Shown piece by piece: positions 25,135 through 33,350 of a stretch of DNA of 64,000 nucleotides (the stretch's first letter is position 1; every line of letters starts with the position of its first letter). The position numbers and the translations under genes are program-made. The DNA comes from UBA11098 sp041671525 (GTDB taxonomy: Bacteria > Patescibacteriota > Minisyncoccia > Moranbacterales > UBA2206): assembly GCA_041671525.1 (NCBI GenBank), contig JBAZBJ010000007.1:4385-68384 (forward strand). Direction: 5' to 3'. The notes under the pieces are model-generated. The model saw only the letters and a program-made list of their open reading frames with translations, was not told the origin of the DNA and ran no database searches.

Positions 25135-25214
25135 TGGGGAGTAGCCAAGCGGCCCGTCTCGTCCGAGGCGTCCTCGCCGAGGCGGATAAGGCACAAGGTT
25201 CTGGTCCTTGCACC
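25135..25214 (+). pseudogene. Broken tRNA-Gln copy with insertion in the D-loop
   Basis: Bases 25135-25152 and 25187-25214 are identical to the first 46 bases of the intact tRNA-Gln at 25499, through the anticodon arm to CACC. A 34-base GC-rich repeat (25153-25186) interrupts the D-loop, and the T-arm and 3' acceptor strand are missing. It cannot fold as a tRNA. With the intact copy it forms a direct repeat around the GIY-YIG gene. Confidence 0.85.
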
Positions 25215-25244
25215 TATAATCAAACACTCAACATTATTTATTCT

Positions 25245-25508
25245 ATGAACGTGTTTTGTGTATATTTACTACTAAGTGAAAAAGACGAGCGAACCTATCT
25301 CGGATCTACTGACAATTTTGAAAGAAGATTGCATGAACATAACAATGGTAAGACAATATCAACTAAGAATCGTAGACCATTAAAATTGATATACAAAGAA
25401 ATTTTTGGCACACTGTCAGAAGCAAGAATTAGAGAAAGGTACCTAAAAAGTCGGAAAGGAAGAAAGGAGTTAAAAGAAATATTTGAAAGTTTAAATATTG
25501 GGGAGTAG
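25245..25508 (+). CDS. GIY-YIG nuclease domain protein
   Basis: The 87-residue protein is one GIY-YIG domain: VYLLL (6-10), YLG (18-20), FERRLHEH with the conserved Arg27, and SEARIRERYLK with Glu59. It resembles UvrC/URI-like single-domain nucleases common in CPR and Bacteroidetes. Its stop codon TAG (25506-25508) is inside the acceptor/D-stem junction of the intact tRNA-Gln, so gene and tRNA overlap by 10 bases. Flanking tRNA repeats suggest a homing or integrated element. ATG 25245 is chosen because the domain begins there. Confidence 0.85.
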   Translation: MNVFCVYLLLSEKDERTYLGSTDNFERRLHEHNNGKTISTKNRRPLKLIYKEIFGTLSEARIRERYLKSRKGRKELKEIFESLNIGE

Positions 25509-25569
25509 CCAAGCGGTAAGGCACAAGGTTCTGGTCCTTGCACCGGGGGTCCGAATCCCTCCTCCCCAA
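25499..25569 (+). tRNA. tRNA-Gln (anticodon CUG)
   Basis: A complete 71-base cloverleaf: acceptor TGGGGAG/CTCCCCA with discriminator A, anticodon stem CAAGG/CCTTG around TTCTGGT, T-loop TCCGAAT with a slightly irregular stem. CCA is not encoded. It reads CAG codons. Confidence 0.93.
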
Positions 25570-25576
25570 CAAATGA

Positions 25577-25611
25577 AATTTAAAAGGCACCTTCTTGGTG
25601 TCTTTTAAATT
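25577..25611 (+). terminator. Terminator after tRNA-Gln
   Basis: AATTTAAAAGGCACC / GGTGTCTTTTAAATT hairpin just past the tRNA. The 305-base gap to the next gene also holds an inverted tRNA fragment and a promoter. Confidence 0.75.
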
Positions 25612-25623
25612 GTATTATGATTG

Positions 25624-25637
25624 GGAGGGATTCGGAC
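25624..25637 (-). repeat. Inverted 14-base copy of the tRNA-Gln T-arm
   Basis: GGAGGGATTCGGAC-type sequence is the exact reverse complement of the T-arm at 25549-25562. It is followed by a GC-rich stretch resembling the D-loop insertion of the broken tRNA. It may be a scar of the same rearrangement; 14 bases is short. Confidence 0.5.
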
Positions 25638-25679
25638 GGGCAGCAGCGAGACTTGTCCGCTCGCGGCGCAGGCGAGCAC

Positions 25680-25710
25680 TTGACAAAAGTCGTTTTTTTG
25701 CTAGTATATA
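25680..25710 (+). promoter_or_regulatory. Promoter of the gene at 25875
   Basis: TTGACA (25680-25685) and TAGTAT/TATATA (25702-25710), followed by a leader of about 160 bases with no clear structure and a strong AAGGAGGT ribosome site. Confidence 0.65.
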
Positions 25711-25874
25711 TAGTCCTCATTGTATCCATATTTTGTTCGGCACTGGTCACTCATTTGATAAGTTCCGATTGAATATAGATTGTAATTTAACAAATGAATA
25801 TCATATTCAGATAATATAAATCAGGAAAACGCACTTTGGTGCGTAAAAAATTTAGTGACCATAAGGAGGTCAAC

Positions 25875-26579
25875 ATGAACAAGAAGAAGGTAAAGGTAGA
25901 TGAGGAAAAAAGAAGTCAGAAGATTGTGTTGCATGAAGGTATGCGACACAAGGTCGAAGCCTGGAATATTGAAAGTGGGATAGTGATTTTGTCCGGAGAA
26001 ATAACTCATACCACCGAACGAGGTTGGCGTTATTTCGGTAATGTCCCGCTCATCCAAATCGTGATCGACGCAGCTATGGCGTTGGACGAAAACGACAAGG
26101 ATATTTTTTTCTATAATACCTTTGTGCTCCTGCCGTTGCTCGAGCACATTCCGGATTTTCGCCAGATGCTGCAGAATAAGCTGAGCGCCATCATTGGCGA
26201 AATAAACGCGGGGTTGACAATGGAGCTGGAAGAACCAGCTACGCGAGCCATCATTATCCGTGGGATTGAAGGTTTTCTCAAGAGGCTGGAAGGGTTTTCC
26301 AACGGGTACAGTGTTGTGGTGCAGGCCAAGGAGGTGATGGCTGGCATTCTCTTAGATGAAGCGAGTGTCGAAAAAGCGCGCATGATTTTGCGCGCCTTCG
26401 GTCGACCCGCCAGAGGCAAGGATCCCGTCCTTCTTCTCGCCAAGGCTTTCCGGGCGGTCACGGATCTCGATCACCAGCAAAAAGGTGATCCAGAAAAGGC
26501 GCGGGAGACGTTAAAAATCCTGGGGAAAATTCCCCGCGATGAAATGGTTTTTTGGGTAAACATAGAGTACTTGAATTAG
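25875..26579 (+). CDS. Unknown 234-residue protein
   Basis: The start is set by AAGGAGGT 5 bases before ATG 25875. The protein opens with a lysine-rich segment, then IVLHEGMRHKVEAWNIESG, and from about residue 50 is mainly helical (FVLLPLLEHIPDFRQMLQNKL, then repeats of LRAFGRP and AKAFRAV). No signal peptide or membrane helix, no motif I recognise. It has its own promoter and terminator, like the other Shine-Dalgarno-led unknown genes in this window. Confidence 0.7.
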   Translation: MNKKKVKVDEEKRSQKIVLHEGMRHKVEAWNIESGIVILSGEITHTTERGWRYFGNVPLIQIVIDAAMALDENDKDIFFYNTFVLLPLLEHIPDFRQMLQNKLSAIIGEINAGLTMELEEPATRAIIIRGIEGFLKRLEGFSNGYSVVVQAKEVMAGILLDEASVEKARMILRAFGRPARGKDPVLLLAKAFRAVTDLDHQQKGDPEKARETLKILGKIPRDEMVFWVNIEYLN

Positions 26580-26596
26580 AATAGTCAAGCCAAGCG

Positions 26597-26630
26597 GGCG
26601 GCTGAGTTTTCTCAGCCGCCACTTTTTTTT
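26597..26630 (+). terminator. Terminator
   Basis: GGCGGCTGAG-TTTT-CTCAGCCGCC followed by a T-run. Confidence 0.9.
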
Positions 26631-26722
26631 ATCAACGTGAAAAAATTGCAGCATTTTGTGTTATGCTATTATTATACAAAAGGTTCGCCCACTAAGAATT
26701 CAGCTATTTATAAATTTTTGGC

Positions 26723-26751
26723 TTGACAGAAAGAAAAAATCAACCTATACT
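26723..26751 (+). promoter_or_regulatory. Promoter of the alginate-type operon
   Basis: TTGACA (26723-26728), 17-bp spacer, TATACT (26746-26751). The leader of about 70 bases contains GCACA...TGTGC arms around an A/G-rich loop (about 26767-26791). Confidence 0.75.
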
Positions 26752-26827
26752 GTAATATTCAATATAGCACATAAAAAGGGGGTTTTGTGCCGTTATCCAG
26801 ACTCTATTAAGCATTAATCATACCAAT

Positions 26828-27709
26828 ATGACTCCTAAAAAAATAACCATTATCGGCAGCGGTTTCGTCGGCAAGGCGACCGGCAAAGGCTTTCGCGCGC
26901 TGGGTCACGACGTCGTGTTTGTCGATATCAACACGGTCATCCTGGATGCTCTGACCAAGGAAGGGTTTGACGCCTGCACGATGGATGGCGCCTGCGCCAG
27001 CGACCGCGACATCTACATGGTCACGGTCATGACACCGACCATCGATGACCATATGGATTATCGCTTCATCGAATCGGCCATCGCCTCTTTGGGCCGCGTC
27101 ATCAAAAAATCAACGCACCATCCAATCATTATCATCCGCTCCACTGTTCTGCCGGGAAGCACCGAGGAACGTTTCGTGAAAATTCTGGAAGCGGAGTCCG
27201 GCAAGAAAGTCGGAATCGATTTTGATGTGGCCATGAATCCTGAATTTTTGCGCCAAGTGCACGCGGAAGAAGATTTCATCCATCCTTGGATTGTGGTCCT
27301 GGGCACAAGCAACACTGAGACAGCCATGACATTGGAAGAGCTTTACCAACCACTGGGAGCGCCAATCGTCCATATGACCATCAAGGAAGCCGAGATGATG
27401 AAATATGTGCACAATCTTTTCAACGCGGACAAAATCGCTTTTTTCAACGAGATGCGTGAAGTTGGACAAAAGATCGGCGTGGACACCGACAAGATTTTCC
27501 AGACCGTGGTCAAGAGCGCCGAAGGATCTTGGAACCATGAATACGGCGTCAAAAATTTCGGTCCGTTCGGCGGCACTTGCTTGCCCAAAGACACGCGCGC
27601 TTTCCTGACTTGGACGCAAGAGAATCTCCACAAAAAACTGCCGCTGCTCCATGGAGTCATTCGCACCAACCAATATCTTAAGGATAAAATTTATTTCGAA
27701 GAATCTTAA
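26828..27709 (+). CDS. GDP-mannose/UDP-glucose-type dehydrogenase, short form
   Basis: A 293-residue protein of the nucleotide-sugar 6-dehydrogenase family: IIGSGFVGKATGKGFR (NAD site), IRSTVLPGST, MNPEFLRQ, KEAEMMKYVHNLFNADKIAFFNE and GGTCLPKD with the catalytic Cys251. It oxidises the sugar C6 to the uronic acid in two steps. Placed before a mannuronan-type synthase-epimerase and near a GDP-mannose pyrophosphorylase, GDP-mannose (AlgD role) is the likely substrate, by inference. It ends about 40 residues past the cysteine, so the usual C-terminal sugar-nucleotide domain (about 130 residues) is missing. First gene of the operon, 65 bases before the next. Confidence 0.85.
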   Translation: MTPKKITIIGSGFVGKATGKGFRALGHDVVFVDINTVILDALTKEGFDACTMDGACASDRDIYMVTVMTPTIDDHMDYRFIESAIASLGRVIKKSTHHPIIIIRSTVLPGSTEERFVKILEAESGKKVGIDFDVAMNPEFLRQVHAEEDFIHPWIVVLGTSNTETAMTLEELYQPLGAPIVHMTIKEAEMMKYVHNLFNADKIAFFNEMREVGQKIGVDTDKIFQTVVKSAEGSWNHEYGVKNFGPFGGTCLPKDTRAFLTWTQENLHKKLPLLHGVIRTNQYLKDKIYFEES

Positions 27710-27774
27710 TTAGAATTTAATTGCTTCATCCGTGATCGTCGCAATGTTGCGAACATCTCGGATCGCGCTTGAGT

Positions 27775-30576
27775 ATGTTTAGAATCCTATCTCAATACGT
27801 AAGTCTTATTCCTTTTTTGATTCCGATCGGAGTCATCGGCCTCTGGCGTTGGAGTGTTTGGCTGATCCGCAAGATCGGCGGGCTGTTCTATCGGATGCCG
27901 GGCGGGTCGTATTCCGCCTCACTGGCCATCATCACGCCGGTCTATAATGAAGATCCGGCGGTTTTTCGCCAAGCGCTTCTTTCTTGGGCGAAAAACGAGC
28001 CGGATGAAATCATCGCTGTCATCGACTATTCCGACAAATCCAGCATTGCTATTTTTGAGGAATTTCAGGCAGCTTTTTCGTCGGCCAAAATGATTGTCAC
28101 GCCCAAACCCGGGAAGCGTCCAGCCTTGGCGGATGGCATCCGGGCCGCCAAGAGCGAAATTGTGGCCTTGGTCGATTCGGACACCATTTGGAGTCCGAAC
28201 ATCCGACACTCACTCCTGGGGCCGTTTTCCAATCCGAAAGTTGGCGGATTGGTCGCACGTCAAGACGTTCTCAAAACGGACACACTGGCGCGCCGGCTCT
28301 TCAAGATCCACTTGGACATCCGCTATCTCTTTGAATTTCCTTTTTTGGGGGCTGTCGAAAGCGCTCTGCTTTGCCTGTCTGGCCGGACGGCCGTCTATCG
28401 GAGGAAAGCGGTCATCGATAAGCTTGACCGGTTGGTCAATGAAAAATTTTTGGGCAAAAAGATGATCAGCGGCGACGACAAAACATTGACGCATCTGGTT
28501 CAGGCCGCCGGCTGGGAAACCCGATTTTTGCGGGATGTTCGTGTCTATACGCCCGGCACTCGCAACTTTTCCGACTATTTGAAGCAGCAGCTGCGTTGGA
28601 CGAGGAACGGGCTGCGTTCCGACTTCCGGGCGCTGACCAGCCGCTGGATCTGGCGCGACCACAAGATCCTGGCACTCCATATGTTAGACAAATTCGTTCA
28701 GCCGATCACCCTTATCCTGTCACCGATATATTTTGCCGCCGCGCTCTATTTCGGTTTTCCGGAAGTGGCGGCCGTCATTGCGGTCTGGTGGATTTTCAGC
28801 CGAGCCATCAAACTTTATCCGCATCTCAAAGAGAAGCCGCTGGACATTTTTATGCTGCCGATCTATATCCCCTTTTCTTTCATTTTGGCCTTCGTGAAAA
28901 TTTACGCCCTGATGACAATCGATGAACAAGGTTGGATCACCCGCTGGGATCGGCGCCGGCTGGTCGGTCATTATTTTCACAATCTGGTTTCCTTGTTGGC
29001 AGTTGTCTGCATAATTGGCGGATTGACTTTTACGGTTTTTCACTTCAAATCCGAGTCGATCCTGCAAGCGCAGGTGGCCAAAGAGCAGGCCCGCGAAAAT
29101 CGGGCGGCATTTTTGAAAAATGCGTCTTCAATTTTGACTCCGGACTTGGCGCGTCCGAGCGAGGCTGCTCTGGCTAAGACTCAGGCGGATCTGGCCAGCG
29201 CCCAGACGGGCGATGCCTATGGCTATTATACCGTGCGGTTGGGCGACACGCTTTCAATCCTCAGGAAAAGATATAACATTCCGGCGACCGGAAAAATTTT
29301 GGATGGTAAGACGAAATTACCCATCAATAACTTCGCGCCTTTGGCGGTCGGACGCCAGCTGGCCATCAGTGTCGAAGACCTCCGCCATCCGAACACGACC
29401 GCGCTCCTGGCGTTCAATCCCCTGATCAAAGCGCCGCGCGTGACTTTTGACGCGCCGACCAACACAATTTTCGTGGCTCAGGGAGGCAGTGTCGCCACTT
29501 TGCCTAAAATCAGCCGCGCGCTCGGTTTTGCCAATCGCCGTTTGCTGGAGCAGATTGCGCCGGGAGAATGGATGCTGCGCGCCAATCTCTACATCGGCAA
29601 GAATGTGACACTGGTGGTGAGCGATCGGGACACCAACTATCTGAAATTGAAAAGCGATGACAGCGGATTTGTCTGGTTGCGATCGGAAACGGGAAACGTC
29701 CTTTTTTCCAACACGAAAGTGACTTCGTGGGATGAGTCCAAAAATGCTCCCGATTTTGTGTATGCTGACGGCCGAGCCTATGTCACGGCCAGGAATAGCG
29801 GGCGCATGGACATCGCCAGCTCGGAAATGGGCTATTTGGGTTTCGTGGGCGCCCCTGAACGCGGCGGTCCGTTCGGCGGATCCTATGGGGTTTCTTGGAA
29901 AATAAACAACGACGGATTCCGCAGCCGGCTGTTGACCGGAGTGGTGACAGACAGCAAATTCCATGACAATTATTTCGGCGTCTATACGTTCGGGGCGACC
30001 GGCCTGATATTCAAAAATAATGAAGCCTATGACAACATCGAGTATGGATTCGATCCGCACGACGATTCGAACAATTTTTTGATCGAGGGCAACAAGGCCT
30101 ATCACAACGGGAATCACGGCATTATCATTTCCCGCCGTTGTTTCAACAACACGATCAGCAACAATCAGTCGTTCGACAATCGCCTGCACGGGATTATGCT
30201 TGATCGGGAATCGAACAATAATCTGGTGCAGGGTAACACGATTTATGGAAATGTGGATGGCATCGCAATCTATGGTTCGAACAATAACCTTGTTTTGGAA
30301 AACAACATCCATGACAACATGCGGGGCATCCGGCTGAACGCCGGTTCCGCCGGAAATTATTTCACCAAAAACTCATTGGTCGCCAACAGCCGCGGCATCT
30401 ATATCTATGACCAGGCGCAAGGCAATATCTTGGTCGAAAACCAGGTGACTGGCAGCGATGTGGGCATCACGATCAAAGCTGCTTCTAACAACACCCTGCT
30501 CTCCAATTTCCAGCCGTCTGAAAACAAAAAAGATGGAAATATAACTTCTGACGCCAATGGCAACAACATCCAATAA
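27775..30576 (+). CDS. Fused glycosyltransferase 2 - LysM - mannuronan C5-epimerase
   Basis: A 933-residue protein. N-terminal membrane helix (5-28), then a processive GT2 domain with DYSD (84-87), DSD (134-136), GDD (233-235) and QQLRW (271-275), as in Alg8/hyaluronan/cellulose synthases; further membrane helices at about 305-425. A LysM-like YTVRLGDTLS unit starts near 485. From about 600 a right-handed beta-helix follows with many NN/N-x-I turns and YGFDPHD (757-763), the catalytic motif of AlgG/AlgE mannuronan C5-epimerases. So one chain appears to polymerise a (uronic acid) sugar and epimerise it outside. ATG 27775 is preferred to a TTG 6 bases upstream. Confidence 0.85.
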   Translation: MFRILSQYVSLIPFLIPIGVIGLWRWSVWLIRKIGGLFYRMPGGSYSASLAIITPVYNEDPAVFRQALLSWAKNEPDEIIAVIDYSDKSSIAIFEEFQAAFSSAKMIVTPKPGKRPALADGIRAAKSEIVALVDSDTIWSPNIRHSLLGPFSNPKVGGLVARQDVLKTDTLARRLFKIHLDIRYLFEFPFLGAVESALLCLSGRTAVYRRKAVIDKLDRLVNEKFLGKKMISGDDKTLTHLVQAAGWETRFLRDVRVYTPGTRNFSDYLKQQLRWTRNGLRSDFRALTSRWIWRDHKILALHMLDKFVQPITLILSPIYFAAALYFGFPEVAAVIAVWWIFSRAIKLYPHLKEKPLDIFMLPIYIPFSFILAFVKIYALMTIDEQGWITRWDRRRLVGHYFHNLVSLLAVVCIIGGLTFTVFHFKSESILQAQVAKEQARENRAAFLKNASSILTPDLARPSEAALAKTQADLASAQTGDAYGYYTVRLGDTLSILRKRYNIPATGKILDGKTKLPINNFAPLAVGRQLAISVEDLRHPNTTALLAFNPLIKAPRVTFDAPTNTIFVAQGGSVATLPKISRALGFANRRLLEQIAPGEWMLRANLYIGKNVTLVVSDRDTNYLKLKSDDSGFVWLRSETGNVLFSNTKVTSWDESKNAPDFVYADGRAYVTARNSGRMDIASSEMGYLGFVGAPERGGPFGGSYGVSWKINNDGFRSRLLTGVVTDSKFHDNYFGVYTFGATGLIFKNNEAYDNIEYGFDPHDDSNNFLIEGNKAYHNGNHGIIISRRCFNNTISNNQSFDNRLHGIMLDRESNNNLVQGNTIYGNVDGIAIYGSNNNLVLENNIHDNMRGIRLNAGSAGNYFTKNSLVANSRGIYIYDQAQGNILVENQVTGSDVGITIKAASNNTLLSNFQPSENKKDGNITSDANGNNIQ

Positions 30577-31885
30577 TCATCCTTTCGGCGCGTTGGTCGC
30601 GATTGTGCTGACAGTCGCTGTTTTGGCCGGTGCCATTTATGCCATCAAAAGAATCTTGCAGTCACAAATCGCCGCGCCCGAAGCCGAGAGTCTGACGGAT
30701 ATCGATACGATTCAGGACAGCCGCGCCTTGGGCTACTCCGGCCAGCGCAAGATTGCGACAGGTCCGGACGGCAGTGTCTATGTGGCCTATCGGAAAAATT
30801 TCCAGAACAACTCGGAAATTTTTGTCGCGCGGGTTTTCGCGCAAAACGGGCAGACGGTCGTTACAGGGACGGCCAAGCCAATCGCGGTGGTCGCGCAGCA
30901 AGATGATCAGCGCGTTCCGTCCATCGCAGTTGATTCAAAAGGAGTGATCCACGTCCTGTGGTATGGCGCGGATGAAGCGGGAGTGAAAAACAACCGGCAG
31001 ATCAAATATGCCCGCTCCTCTGATCTGGGCCAGAGTTGGTCCGGCTGGCGCAACATCACGTTTGTCCCCGGTTTCACGTCGGCAATGGAGCAGTGGCAAG
31101 AACACCCATCATTGCTGATCGGCCGCGATGATACGTTCTATGCGGTTTGGGAAGGCAAAGACGTTAGCAATAAGATTCAGCAGATTAAATTCAGTTCTTC
31201 AACCAACGGCGGTGACAGCTGGTCAGCCTGGAAAAATATCAGTCCCCAAGACGGCGTCGCTCAATCCCGCCCAAGCCTGGTGGAAGATCCGCAGGGCAGG
31301 CTCTATCTCTTCATGTATTCCACCGGCGGAAATGTTGGTGATATCCAAAATATTTACTACGCCACCTCCAGCAACAAAGGCGCCACGTGGAGCACTTGGC
31401 AAACATTATCTGATGGTAAATTCGACGCGCGCCATGTGAGCGTGTCAGCGGATGACTCGGGCAATGTTCATGCTGCTTGGCGCCAACCAATCATCGCCGA
31501 TGGACCCTCTCGGATTGTTCTGCGAACTTTCAGCGATGGTCAATGGTCGCGGACAACCACCGTCTCGCCGTCCGTCCGCTTCCAATTTTTTCCGAGCCTC
31601 GGCGTCGACGCTTCCGGGAACGCCTATGTCGCCTGGTTGGAAACGGATGACGCTTCCGGTTTTCCGCGCGAGGATCCGACAACAGGCGCAAGCCGTATTT
31701 CTTTCATGAAAAACGGAGTCTTTCAAACTCCTCTTTCCCTTGGCCAATCCGCGACCGATCTCTATCCGAACGTTCCGGCCCGGCTTCCCGCGTGGAGCAA
31801 ATTGCCGGTGGTCTTCGAAGAAAAGTCGAGTGAAAACCCGGACACCTTTACGGTCAAATTAAGATCTATCTCACCGACACAATAA
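30557..31885 (+). CDS. Membrane-anchored Asp-box (BNR) beta-propeller protein
   Basis: The 442-residue protein starts 20 bases inside the preceding gene, in another frame, so the two are translationally linked. One membrane helix (about 12-30) is followed by an outer beta-propeller with several Asp-boxes: SSDLGQSWSG, STNGGDSWSA and SSNKGATWST, plus GPDGSVYVAY-type strands. This is the fold of sialidases and of sugar- or protein-binding scaffolds; the sialidase Arg triad and FRIP motif are not evident, so an enzyme role is doubtful. It may hold or guide the polymer made by the synthase-epimerase. Confidence 0.75.
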   Translation: MATTSNNHPFGALVAIVLTVAVLAGAIYAIKRILQSQIAAPEAESLTDIDTIQDSRALGYSGQRKIATGPDGSVYVAYRKNFQNNSEIFVARVFAQNGQTVVTGTAKPIAVVAQQDDQRVPSIAVDSKGVIHVLWYGADEAGVKNNRQIKYARSSDLGQSWSGWRNITFVPGFTSAMEQWQEHPSLLIGRDDTFYAVWEGKDVSNKIQQIKFSSSTNGGDSWSAWKNISPQDGVAQSRPSLVEDPQGRLYLFMYSTGGNVGDIQNIYYATSSNKGATWSTWQTLSDGKFDARHVSVSADDSGNVHAAWRQPIIADGPSRIVLRTFSDGQWSRTTTVSPSVRFQFFPSLGVDASGNAYVAWLETDDASGFPREDPTTGASRISFMKNGVFQTPLSLGQSATDLYPNVPARLPAWSKLPVVFEEKSSENPDTFTVKLRSISPTQ

Positions 31886-31940
31886 AAATTCTACTAGCAA
31901 AAAACCATCCGAGTGTTTAGGATGATTTTTAATTCCAAAA

Positions 31941-32435
31941 TTAGGGTTTATATAGCAATGGTTTGCGAAGGATCTTTCGTAAGATATCAGAACTGGAATT
32001 GAGTTTTTTTGAATGAATTATGACAATCTTGTTTGAATGGCGGAGGCCTTTGGCAAAATGCTCTTTGGCCGTTTTATCATATGATTCATCATGGGAAAAA
32101 ATGATTGCCGGCCGGATGATATCTAAAATTTTTTGGTCGTAATGGCGCCCGTCATAAATAAAAACATAATCTACCCCTTTAATTGAGGCTATAGTGTTGG
32201 CCCTTTCCTTGGCGGAAAAAACTGGCCGACGTTTTTTCTTTTCCGCGAATCTTTTGTCGCCGGTGATATGAACGACCAGAATATCGCCCAATTTTTTGGC
32301 CTGATTGATCTGGTCGATATGTCCGGCGTGGATTATGTCGAAGGCTCCTCCCATCAAGACAACCTTCTTGCCCTTGAAGGACATATCCAGAAATTTTTTT
32401 AAGCTGATCACTGGTGCGATTTTTTCTGTACGCAT
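31941..32435 (-). CDS. Cytidylyltransferase-like nucleotidyltransferase (HldE/TagD type)
   Basis: The 164-residue protein has the nucleotidyltransferase signature GGAFDIIHAGH (GxFDxxHxGH), then LGDILVVHITGDKRFAEKK, the RPVFSAKERANTIASIKGVDYVF segment and a late SSSDILRKIL. The family joins CTP or ATP to a sugar phosphate, glycerol phosphate or a cofactor. Heptose, glycerol or pantetheine cannot be told apart here. It is convergent with the alginate operon and may supply a wall precursor. Confidence 0.82.
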   Translation of the reverse strand: MRTEKIAPVISLKKFLDMSFKGKKVVLMGGAFDIIHAGHIDQINQAKKLGDILVVHITGDKRFAEKKKRRPVFSAKERANTIASIKGVDYVFIYDGRHYDQKILDIIRPAIIFSHDESYDKTAKEHFAKGLRHSNKIVIIHSKKLNSSSDILRKILRKPLLYKP

Positions 32436-32538
32436 AAAAAGATTATTTGTTAATTTAAAACTGATTTAATCGGACAGTGTAAGTATAGTGCTCGATTTAA
32501 TTCGGGTCAACCTTCTTGATTTTACAGCAAAAATAAAA

Positions 32539-32569
32539 AGAGGATGCCGGTTGACATCCTCTTCGTTTT
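32539..32569 (-). terminator. Terminator after the NUDIX gene
   Basis: AGAGGATG...CATCCTCT with a T-run on the minus strand. Confidence 0.8.
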
Positions 32570-32623
32570 CGCCAGCCTCACTAACGCAAGGGCTGACATT
32601 TTCCACCGGTTCCGGTGGATTGG

Positions 32624-33268
32624 TTACTTATACCCGTAATTGCCGGCGTGCATTCTGTAATCCTCCAGCGTTTCATCGCTGATCATGGGTATAAATCTCA
32701 TTGCAGTAGCGCGAGCGGCCACCATCTCCGAAAACCCCGAGACGATCTCTTCGCTGGAAAAAACTTTGTGCCAGAACTCGATTATATCGATTTCATAGAC
32801 CTCGAGGATTTCTCCGGGTTCTGGCTTGGGCTCGCCCATAGCGCAATTGGTCGCTACGAACAGTTCCTCGTAGGTATCGAACTTGCGCGGCGCCACGCAG
32901 GTGCGGCCCAGAGATATCATGGTTCCCGCAATCAGGCCTGATTCTTCCGAAAGTTCCGCTTGGGCCTGATCGGTGGCTGTGGCATTTTTCGGCTTGCGGC
33001 CGGCCGGGAATTCCCAAACGATCGCGTTGATGCCCTGTTTGAATGTCCGGGTAATGACCAGGTTGCCGTTGGCCAGCACCGGCATCACCGTGACGCCCGG
33101 GGTCTTGCGACAAAAAGCGTATTCTTCCGCCGCATTATTCGCCGGGTTTGTAAATCCCTGCAAGATCAGGTTCAGTCCGAACTTTTTGGCCAGACTCGTC
33201 TCTTCTCCCTCTTTCGCCCACACTGTAAGATCTGGTGTGGGCGAGTTGCTGAATAACAACCTCTTCAT
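32624..33268 (-). CDS. NUDIX hydrolase, ADP-ribose-pyrophosphatase-like
   Basis: The start at 33268 follows AAGGAGG closely. The 214-residue protein has a NUDIX box around residues 96-118: GRKPKNATATDQAQAELSEE-type pattern, in which the usual REL is AEL while the two catalytic glutamates of EExG remain. FPAG and ITRTFKQG before the box recall ADP-ribose or sugar-nucleotide pyrophosphatases. It could hydrolyse a nucleotide sugar of the nearby polysaccharide pathway, but this is inference. It lies 82 bases after the unknown gene 33351-34196 and seems co-transcribed. Confidence 0.8.
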   Translation of the reverse strand: MKRLLFSNSPTPDLTVWAKEGEETSLAKKFGLNLILQGFTNPANNAAEEYAFCRKTPGVTVMPVLANGNLVITRTFKQGINAIVWEFPAGRKPKNATATDQAQAELSEESGLIAGTMISLGRTCVAPRKFDTYEELFVATNCAMGEPKPEPGEILEVYEIDIIEFWHKVFSSEEIVSGFSEMVAARATAMRFIPMISDETLEDYRMHAGNYGYK

Positions 33269-33350
33269 TTTGTTCCTCCTTCTCCTTTTCGGGAATATAG
33301 GGTTTTTAATTGCTCCGCGCCTCAAGCGCGAAACGCCTTTTGAAGTCCGT

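Noticed and set aside
29317..30312. 331-codon minus-strand frame opposite the epimerase domain
   Set aside because: The plus-strand protein has clear catalytic motifs; the antisense frame arises from its repeated beta-helix codons.
30557..31885. Sialidase
   Set aside because: Asp-boxes are present but the catalytic Arg triad and FRIP motif are not evident.
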